From Flagellimonas ochracea (GTDB taxonomy: Bacteria; Bacteroidota; Bacteroidia; Flavobacteriales; Flavobacteriaceae): a stretch of DNA of 64,000 nucleotides. The notes below the pieces were generated by a model. That model did not search any database. It had not been told where the DNA came from and saw only the letters and a program-made list of their open reading frames with translations. The stretch's first letter is position 1, and each line of letters opens with the position of its first letter. Below, one piece after another: positions 57,882 through 64,000 of this stretch. The DNA lies in contig NZ_JAAABI010000001.1 of assembly GCF_009903685.1 (NCBI RefSeq), positions 558,001 to 622,000 of the forward strand, written 5' to 3'. The position numbers and the translations under genes are program-made.

Positions 57882-60293
57882 TTATCGCAGCTTTGGAAAA
57901 GAATTTGGGTTGGTCTCATTCATGATGGCATAGACCTTTTCAAAAATGTCTTCCGCATTGGGTTTGGAAAAATAATCACCGTCAGAAGCGTAGGCAGGGC
58001 GATGTGCTTTTGCAGTTAGCGTTTGCGGTGCACTGTCCAAGTATCGATAGCCACCTTGTTCTTCCATTATTTTTTGCAACAAGTAGGCCGAACATCCGCC
58101 CGGTACATCTTCATCAACTATAAGCAATCTGTTGGTCTTTTTAAGGCTTTCCACAGTTTCGTGCTCCAAATCAAAGGGTAAGAGTGATTGGGCGTCTATT
58201 ACCTCAGCATCAATGCCAACTTCCAGGAGGTCTTGGGCAACTTTCTCAACAATTCGCAATGTGGACCCATAGGAAAGTAGTGTAATATCCTCGCCTGTTT
58301 TTAAAATTTCCACTTTTCCGATTGGTGTACAGAATTCACCTAGGTTGTCGGGTTTTTTCTCTTTGAGACGATAGCCATTAAGGCTTTCTATGACCAGTGC
58401 GGGTTCATCGCTTTTCATCAATGTATTATAAAAACCAGCCGCTTGGGTCATGTTTCTGGGTGTTAATATGTACATTCCCCTCAACAAATGAATCAGTCCA
58501 CCCATTTGAGAGCCTGAATGCCAAATACCTTCCAACCGATGCCCCCTTGTTCTAATAATCAAGGGTGCTTTTTGCTTGCCGACGGTACGATACAAAAGTG
58601 TGGCCAAATCATCACTTAAAGTTTGTAGTCCGTAGAGGATGTAATCCAAATATTGGATTTCCGCTATAGGCCGTAGACCTCTCATGGCCAAACCTATGCC
58701 TTGCCCAACTATTGTTGCTTCGCGAATACCTGTGTCGGCTACACGAAGCTCTCCATATTTTTTTTGCAATCCCTCCAAACCTTGGTTTACATCACCAATG
58801 GTTCCAGTATCCTCTCCAAAAACCAGTGTCTCTGGATAGGTTGCAAAAAGGGCATCAAAATTATCGCGAAGTATGATCCGTCCATCGACCTCTTCAGCAG
58901 TTTCAGTATAATTAGGTAATACTGCGTCCACTTTTGTGGCTTTTTCAGGTCGACTATTATATAAATGAGAGCTGTACTTGGGTTGGGTCTCCGCTAAAAA
59001 CCTTTCAATCCATTCTTGCAGTCTTTGTTTTTCTTGTGATTCTTCACCCAAAAGATACCGTAATGCTGTTCGGGATTTGGATGCTAAATCCTTTTTCAAA
59101 GGTTCATCGATGGCGATAAGGTCATTCTTCAACTTTACTATAAAGGCGCGATTGGGACTTTTTAATGCTGCATCATCGAGCAAGCGAACCAATTCCTTTT
59201 TTCCTTCCAAATGCGGTTTTAGAAACTCTGACCAAGCTTCTTTTTTAGCGGCTCTAACTTTTTGCTTGATTTCTCGTTCTAGGGTTTTAAGCTCTTCTTC
59301 GGAACTAATTTCATTGGCGATAATCCATTCCCTGAAACGTTTGTTACAATCGTTCTCCCTTTCCCATTCCAATCGCTCTGCTGATTTATAGCGCTCATGC
59401 GAACCCGAAGTGGAGTGTCCTTGCGGCTGAGTGAGCTCAGTTACATGGATAAGAACAGGTACATGATTTTCCCGAGCAATCTCACTTGCATTCTCAAAAG
59501 CATGGATAAGCCCAGTGTAATCCCATCCCTTGACTTTCAAGATTTCATATCCCGGGTTTTCCTCATCTCGCTCAAAACCTCTCAACAGCTCTGAAACATC
59601 ACCTTTGGTAGTGTGATATTTTGAAGGGACCGATATGCCATACTCGTCGTCCCAAACACTGATTACCATGGGGACCTGCATTACCCCTGCAGCGTTTAAG
59701 GTCTCAAAAAAATGCCCTTCGCTAGTGCTTGCGTTACCAATGGTTCCCCAAGCAACCTCATTTCCATTTTTCGAAAAGTTGGATGAATCTACGTCTTTTA
59801 GATTACGGTAAATTTTGGAAGCTTGCGCTAAGCCCAATAATCGGGGCATTTGACCAGCAGTACATGAAATGTCTGCACTGCTATTTTTTTGTTTAGTTAG
59901 ATTTTTCCAGGTTCCGTCTTCATTCAAACTATGGGTCATAAAGTGGCCACCCATTTGTCTACCTGCACTCATGGGCTCTTTTTCTAAGTCCGTAGTAGCA
60001 TACAAGCCATGAAAAAACTCTTTGGGGCCCATAAACCCAAGGGCCATCATAAAAGTTTGGTCCCGATAATATCCACTTCGGAAATCCCCATCTTGAAAAG
60101 CCCTTGCCATAGCAAGCTGAGGCAGCTCTTTTCCATCTCCAAAAATTCCAAACTTGGCTTTTCCTGATAATACTTCCCGTCTTCCCAACAAACTGCACTC
60201 CCTACTTAAAAAGGCTGTCTTGTAATCTTGAAGAATTTGGGACTGAAAATCATCAAAAGAAATATCATTTTGAGTACTTGGGTCAGGCTTCAT
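57882..60293 (-). CDS. Fused branched-chain 2-oxoacid dehydrogenase E1 (alpha-beta)
   Basis: An 803-residue thiamine diphosphate enzyme with E1 alpha (about 20-400) joined to E1 beta (about 470-800). The alpha part has FGDGKELPQLAMARAF and RDQTFMMALG; the beta part has VFGEDTGTIGDVNQGLEG, RVADTGIREATIVGQGIGLA and RGHRLEGIWHSGSQ. The TPP/Mg motif is altered: G-N187-A where GDG or GEG is usual, and D215-D216 where NN is usual, with the spacing kept (29 residues). The enzyme decarboxylates branched-chain 2-oxoacids for branched fatty acid synthesis or catabolism. E2 is not in the window; E3 may be the lpdA at the left end. Confidence 0.88.
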   Translation of the reverse strand: MKPDPSTQNDISFDDFQSQILQDYKTAFLSRECSLLGRREVLSGKAKFGIFGDGKELPQLAMARAFQDGDFRSGYYRDQTFMMALGFMGPKEFFHGLYATTDLEKEPMSAGRQMGGHFMTHSLNEDGTWKNLTKQKNSSADISCTAGQMPRLLGLAQASKIYRNLKDVDSSNFSKNGNEVAWGTIGNASTSEGHFFETLNAAGVMQVPMVISVWDDEYGISVPSKYHTTKGDVSELLRGFERDEENPGYEILKVKGWDYTGLIHAFENASEIARENHVPVLIHVTELTQPQGHSTSGSHERYKSAERLEWERENDCNKRFREWIIANEISSEEELKTLEREIKQKVRAAKKEAWSEFLKPHLEGKKELVRLLDDAALKSPNRAFIVKLKNDLIAIDEPLKKDLASKSRTALRYLLGEESQEKQRLQEWIERFLAETQPKYSSHLYNSRPEKATKVDAVLPNYTETAEEVDGRIILRDNFDALFATYPETLVFGEDTGTIGDVNQGLEGLQKKYGELRVADTGIREATIVGQGIGLAMRGLRPIAEIQYLDYILYGLQTLSDDLATLLYRTVGKQKAPLIIRTRGHRLEGIWHSGSQMGGLIHLLRGMYILTPRNMTQAAGFYNTLMKSDEPALVIESLNGYRLKEKKPDNLGEFCTPIGKVEILKTGEDITLLSYGSTLRIVEKVAQDLLEVGIDAEVIDAQSLLPFDLEHETVESLKKTNRLLIVDEDVPGGCSAYLLQKIMEEQGGYRYLDSAPQTLTAKAHRPAYASDGDYFSKPNAEDIFEKVYAIMNETNPNSFPKLR

Positions 60294-60455
60294 AAAGGAT
60301 GCGTTGAAGTTTTTGCGAAATTACAAAAAACCATCCAATTTGCCAATAGTTAAGTTCTATAACAAATTATAAATTTGACAATAAATCAGACATTTATAGA
60401 TAGACTATTCAAAAAGTTAGGTATTTGAAGGCTATAAAATAGGAATTCATCAATA

Positions 60456-63290
60456 TTAGAACCATTTTCGGGTAAACAGTCCAATAAGTGTTCTTGGGCT
60501 GATTGTAACCACAAATCGAATCCGTTCTCCGTAGTCATTTTGGGCAATTTCCCAACCTCTTTTAGAATAAACAGGAAAGTACAGTTCAAAATAATCCGTC
60601 ACTAGGTTAAGTCGGATTCCAGAGTCATATACAAATCGGGCATCCTCACCTTTGTTTTTTATAAAACCAATATCCCCGTAGGCTTCTATCCATCGCCAAA
60701 TGTTGGTGCTTGCATTGGTTGTGGCTATCCAGTCATTGGCAAATGGGTTTTCAAGTTGGGATTTGAATCCTCCTTCTGCAATTATGATTTGCTGACTGTA
60801 AATCCCCGAGTCTTCAGATCGGCCCAAATAGGCCAAATCAAAAAGATAATCAGTAGGTCTATCCAGCGCAAAGCTGAAAAAGTTGGAGTTGGTTTGGTTC
60901 CGTATAAACTTTCCAGCGTAGAACCTCAGGTTCAATTGTCTGTTGCTCTGGAACAGTTTTCGGTATTCCATTTCGAAGGCGAGCTTTGTGAAATCACTGG
61001 AATGCTGTGCATCCAAAAACCAAGAGGTGTAGTTTAGAATGTCGTTGTCCACATCCCAATATCGCAAGTTGAGGACTCCATAATCCGGTTCGGTATCAAT
61101 CTCATCCACCAAACTGTCATCAATATTTCTGAAGACGCTTCTGTAACGCAATAATAGGGTTTGTCTTCGGTTGGAAATCAAATCGTTAGGCCTCCAGCTT
61201 AGGCTGACCGCAGGTGTCAGGGTGGTAAAGCGAGAATTTGTCTGAAAATGGGATGTGGAACCCGAAAAAGAATAGGTGGAGGCATATAACCCTGTTTTTT
61301 GGTGATATTTTCGATACCTCAAACTGGCTTTGCCCACCACTGTTTTTTCCAAAAAGGAGTAGGTGGGCGCGATATCGTATTGAAACGGACGTTCTAAAAA
61401 AGTCTTGTTATAAATTCGTAATCCTGGGGTAACACCATCATACACATTGAAATTGACAACGGGCACATAAAATATCTGATTGTAGTAGGGGTCTTCCGTA
61501 TCCTTGAAAAACTGAAACTTGAGTTTTTTGTTGCTGGAGAAAAAACCATTTAAGGTTTTCCAATTGTCACGTTGGTTGAATTCCGGGATTTTTTGATCAT
61601 AATTGAGAACCAAACGATCTTCTCCCATTCTGGGAATGGTCACCGTTTTTGAAGTGTCTATATCGGAAAACCAATAATGTGAAACCACAGAATCTTTTTG
61701 TAAGCCGAAAAGGGATATGGGCACGTTGGTACCCCGCTTGTTTTTCAGCACTACTTGAATAGAATCTTCAGTCTTCTCAATCTTTTTTATTTTGTAATCA
61801 ATTTTCTTATCTGTGGCGACGTATTCATCAAAAAACCAATCCACGTTCTTGTTTGAAAACGCTTTAATGATTTTTCTAAAATCTGAGGCATCAACTCTCG
61901 GTTTTAAACTATAACGTTTGTAAAAGGCAACAATGCTACTATCCACTTTCTTTTCTCCCAAATATTCAGAAAGATAGGACATGCCCAAACCTGCCTTATA
62001 TCCGTTGGCTATTTTTTGGTTGAACTTTATCAGGGAATCGTTAGGGGTGGTCAATGCCTGATCTATATTTTTTCGTGCCGAAAGCATACTAAAAAACGCA
62101 TACTGTTCATTAAAGTCCATTTTGGCTAGATGAAAACTCCGGAAACCCCATATTTTGGATAATTTCCCGGCAAGTTTTTGTTCTGGATAATATTCCTCAA
62201 CAAACTTGATCATAAGATAGTAACCAATCGCATCGTTGATCCAACGCTCTTTTCGGGGATCTAAAAAAAGTGTTTCTTTTAAGAAATTTCGAATGGCGGT
62301 TTTTAGGAATTTTAGTTCAAATTGGAACTGTTCCTCATAGGGTCGGATGAACGGAGGCAGTTGATTAATACCATACAAGGGTTGGGTATTGTAATCATAT
62401 TCACTCACCAACAAATTGTCATGCGGATATGCTCCAAGGTTCTCCGTTAAAAACTGGGCTATTTTGTTTATCGAAATCCCTTGGGAAATATCATCGTACT
62501 TGTTGGACTCCAAATCTGTGGTTATGGTAAGGCTGGAAGTCACATGTTTTGTAAACCTTTTGATGGTACTAAGTATGATATCGCAACTTTTTCTATCCGA
62601 ACCTTTAAGTTGTATATATTGTCCACCTGGAAAACGGGTAGCTCCCTGTTGGTTGAAATTGGTGGACAAAAACAATCTTGAAGGGTATGTTAAGTTGATG
62701 GAAGTCTGCATCGTATCGGTATACAAGTCGTTCAGGTTGACATTATCATAAAGCCTCCATTCCTTGTCGAATACGGCAGGTGTTAAATACCAATCTCTTA
62801 AATAATATTCTCCAGTAGGGTAATGCCCATAGGTGGTGAACTTCGCATCTGGCAGTTTTATAGTATAGGTAAAGAAGAGTTCAATTGATTCTCCCGGTGG
62901 CAATGCTTTGTCCAGATTTATGGAAATTATATCCCTGTTGCCCAGTCTTTCCCAATCAAGTCCTGAATAGTCTTTGCCCACTATGGTCTTGATTTCGGTC
63001 CATCCCCGTTCCTTTTCTTTTGCCAGATGTAGACTTCGATTGAATTCTTCGGAAAAGCGTTTTGCCAACTTTGTGTTCTTATTGGCATAAGCATGGTTCC
63101 AGTCGTTGAAATAAAGATTGGAAAGTCCGGTTTCAGAATTGTTCACATAAGTGAAGCGCTGTTTAATGTGTATTTCTTTCGTTCTTCCATCCAAGGTTGC
63201 GGTAATCTCATTTTTATGCTGAGCCCATCCAGAGGTCCCGTAAAGCATAAAAAAAAGAAGCAACAGAAAAGGGGAACGTAGGTATATCAA
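60456..63290 (-). CDS. Outer-membrane barrel fused to an inactive M1 peptidase-like domain
   Basis: A 944-residue exported protein (signal peptide about 1-23). Residues 24-480 look like an M1 aminopeptidase scaffold, with an N-terminal beta domain (NLYFNDWNHAYANKNTKLAKR) and the late block RWINDAIGYYLMIKFVEEYY matching W.NEG.A.Y. The zinc ligand Glu is D353, and counting back the normal spacing puts K-T-A-I-R (330-334) where HExxH should be; GAMEN is replaced by YGINQ. Residues about 590-944 are beta-barrel-like and end in an aromatic residue (FTRKWF). It probably sits in the outer membrane. It lies 10 bp after the LOG-family gene in the same operon. Function unknown. Confidence 0.8.
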   Translation of the reverse strand: MIYLRSPFLLLLFFMLYGTSGWAQHKNEITATLDGRTKEIHIKQRFTYVNNSETGLSNLYFNDWNHAYANKNTKLAKRFSEEFNRSLHLAKEKERGWTEIKTIVGKDYSGLDWERLGNRDIISINLDKALPPGESIELFFTYTIKLPDAKFTTYGHYPTGEYYLRDWYLTPAVFDKEWRLYDNVNLNDLYTDTMQTSINLTYPSRLFLSTNFNQQGATRFPGGQYIQLKGSDRKSCDIILSTIKRFTKHVTSSLTITTDLESNKYDDISQGISINKIAQFLTENLGAYPHDNLLVSEYDYNTQPLYGINQLPPFIRPYEEQFQFELKFLKTAIRNFLKETLFLDPRKERWINDAIGYYLMIKFVEEYYPEQKLAGKLSKIWGFRSFHLAKMDFNEQYAFFSMLSARKNIDQALTTPNDSLIKFNQKIANGYKAGLGMSYLSEYLGEKKVDSSIVAFYKRYSLKPRVDASDFRKIIKAFSNKNVDWFFDEYVATDKKIDYKIKKIEKTEDSIQVVLKNKRGTNVPISLFGLQKDSVVSHYWFSDIDTSKTVTIPRMGEDRLVLNYDQKIPEFNQRDNWKTLNGFFSSNKKLKFQFFKDTEDPYYNQIFYVPVVNFNVYDGVTPGLRIYNKTFLERPFQYDIAPTYSFLEKTVVGKASLRYRKYHQKTGLYASTYSFSGSTSHFQTNSRFTTLTPAVSLSWRPNDLISNRRQTLLLRYRSVFRNIDDSLVDEIDTEPDYGVLNLRYWDVDNDILNYTSWFLDAQHSSDFTKLAFEMEYRKLFQSNRQLNLRFYAGKFIRNQTNSNFFSFALDRPTDYLFDLAYLGRSEDSGIYSQQIIIAEGGFKSQLENPFANDWIATTNASTNIWRWIEAYGDIGFIKNKGEDARFVYDSGIRLNLVTDYFELYFPVYSKRGWEIAQNDYGERIRFVVTISPRTLIGLFTRKWF

Positions 63291-63300
63291 AGGCAGCGAA

Positions 63301-63993
63301 TTAAAAGTTGGGACTTAGATCACGTTTTCTATAGAACTCGTCGATGATATTTACAACCTCATCTTCGGTATCCACCAGCTTTATCAAGTCTAGATCCTTG
63401 GAACTGATGTTGCCTTCCTCCAAAAGTGCCTTCTTAATCCAATCGATTAGACCTTTCCAAAATTCCGTACCTACCAATATAATGGGAAACTTGTGTATTT
63501 TGTTGGTCTGAATGAGCGTTAGGGCTTCAAAAAACTCATCTAAGGTTCCAAAACCACCAGGCATCACCACAAAACCTTGAGAGTATTTCACGAACATCAC
63601 TTTCCGGACGAAGAAGTAATCAAAATCAAGACTCTTATCATCATCGATAAAAGGGTTGTCGTGCTGTTCAAAAGGCAAGTCGATATTGAGACCCACGGAT
63701 ATGCCTCCCGCCAAATTAGCTCCCTTGTTGCCAGCTTCCATGATGCCGGGACCACCGCCGGTAATAATTCCATAACCTGCTTCGGCCACGCGCTGAGCCA
63801 CTTTTACTGCCAAGTCGTAATAGGGTTGTCCGGGCCGTACCCGAGCAGAACCAAAAATAGAAACACAGGGTCCAATGGCACTCATTTTTTCAAATCCATT
63901 GACAAATTCACCCATAATTTTAAAGATAGCCCAAGAGTCGTTGGTCTTTATTTCATTCCATCCTTTGGTATGTTGTTCTTTTCGCATTTGCAT
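63301..63993 (-). CDS. LOG-family (TIGR00730) nucleotide phosphoribohydrolase-like protein
   Basis: A 230-residue Rossmann-fold protein. The signature GGGPGIMEAGNKGA is in the first half and PGGFGTLDEFFEALTLIQ in the second, both complete; the catalytic Arg/Glu of the PGGxGTxxE motif are intact. Members cleave cytokinin riboside or AMP-type 5'-monophosphates, although in bacteria the physiological substrate is often unknown. Starts at 63993 and 63987 (second Met) are both possible. The gene ends 10 bp before the barrel/pseudo-peptidase gene and is the upstream member of that pair; its promoter is outside or at the edge of the window. Confidence 0.88.
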   Translation of the reverse strand: MQMRKEQHTKGWNEIKTNDSWAIFKIMGEFVNGFEKMSAIGPCVSIFGSARVRPGQPYYDLAVKVAQRVAEAGYGIITGGGPGIMEAGNKGANLAGGISVGLNIDLPFEQHDNPFIDDDKSLDFDYFFVRKVMFVKYSQGFVVMPGGFGTLDEFFEALTLIQTNKIHKFPIILVGTEFWKGLIDWIKKALLEEGNISSKDLDLIKLVDTEDEVVNIIDEFYRKRDLSPNF

Positions 63994-64000
63994 ATCTGTT

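Noticed and set aside
1..64000. CRISPR arrays, tRNA or rRNA genes, insertion sequences, prophage
   Set aside because: No spaced repeats, cloverleaf-like segments, transposase, integrase or phage structural genes were seen in either strand.

Overview
The window looks like a chromosomal segment of a marine-type member of the Flavobacteriaceae (Bacteroidota), possibly near Muricauda/Allomuricauda; the genus is a guess. The evidence is a TonB-dependent receptor with an STN domain, DUF4249 lipoproteins, a long class II IlvC, a fused E1 alpha/beta 2-oxoacid dehydrogenase, NIPSNAP and DUF2911 proteins, weak Shine-Dalgarno sites and several copies of the Bacteroidota -7 promoter element TAnnTTTG. I see no tRNA, rRNA, insertion sequence, CRISPR array, integrase or phage gene. 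Gene density and base composition are even.

Layout. 1-9.9 kb: the 3' end of dihydrolipoyl dehydrogenase, a secreted NIPSNAP protein, a membrane acyltransferase divergent from a flavin reductase, then pabB, tilS, dsbD and a penicillin acylase-type amidase. 10-21.3 kb: the most distinctive part, a seven- to eight-gene outer-membrane locus. It has a small secreted protein, a TonB-dependent receptor, five consecutive DUF4249 lipoprotein paralogues joined by ATGA stop/start overlaps, and a macroglobulin/plug-like secreted protein. 21.4-24.8 kb: yifB/comM, a Tat-signal aminotransferase and a small nuclease-like protein. 25-28.5 kb: an Nramp-like transporter without the metal-binding DPGN motif, followed by pxpABC (5-oxoprolinase).

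28.7-40.6 kb: branched-chain amino acid synthesis. ilvD-ilvB-ilvN-ilvC and a gapN-type dehydrogenase run forward and meet leuC-leuD-leuA/cimA-leuB coming the other way. The synthase resembles citramalate synthase, so the locus may feed isoleucine as well as leucine. 41-47.9 kb: a DUF2911 protein, recG, an active-looking M1 peptidase, a patatin-like protein and a small membrane protein. 48-60.3 kb: two OmpA-type coiled-coil proteins (one degenerate), an M20 amidohydrolase with a DsrE protein, a PcrA/UvrD helicase, a YrdC/YciO protein, a GT2 glycosyltransferase, an HsdR_N-like nuclease domain, holA, DoxX and the fused branched-chain 2-oxoacid dehydrogenase E1. 60.4-64 kb: a LOG-family protein followed by an outer-membrane barrel fused to what looks like an inactivated M1 peptidase.

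The best candidates for undescribed biology are the five-fold DUF4249 array behind one receptor, the Nramp-like protein as a possible 5-oxoproline importer, and the pseudo-peptidase/barrel fusion. Weaker leads are several regulatory sites: a perfect 10-bp dyad between divergent genes, an 18-bp tandem repeat before the Nramp/pxp operon, and a mini-ORF with a hairpin before ilvD. All functions are read from sequence and from memory of the families; no search was run.
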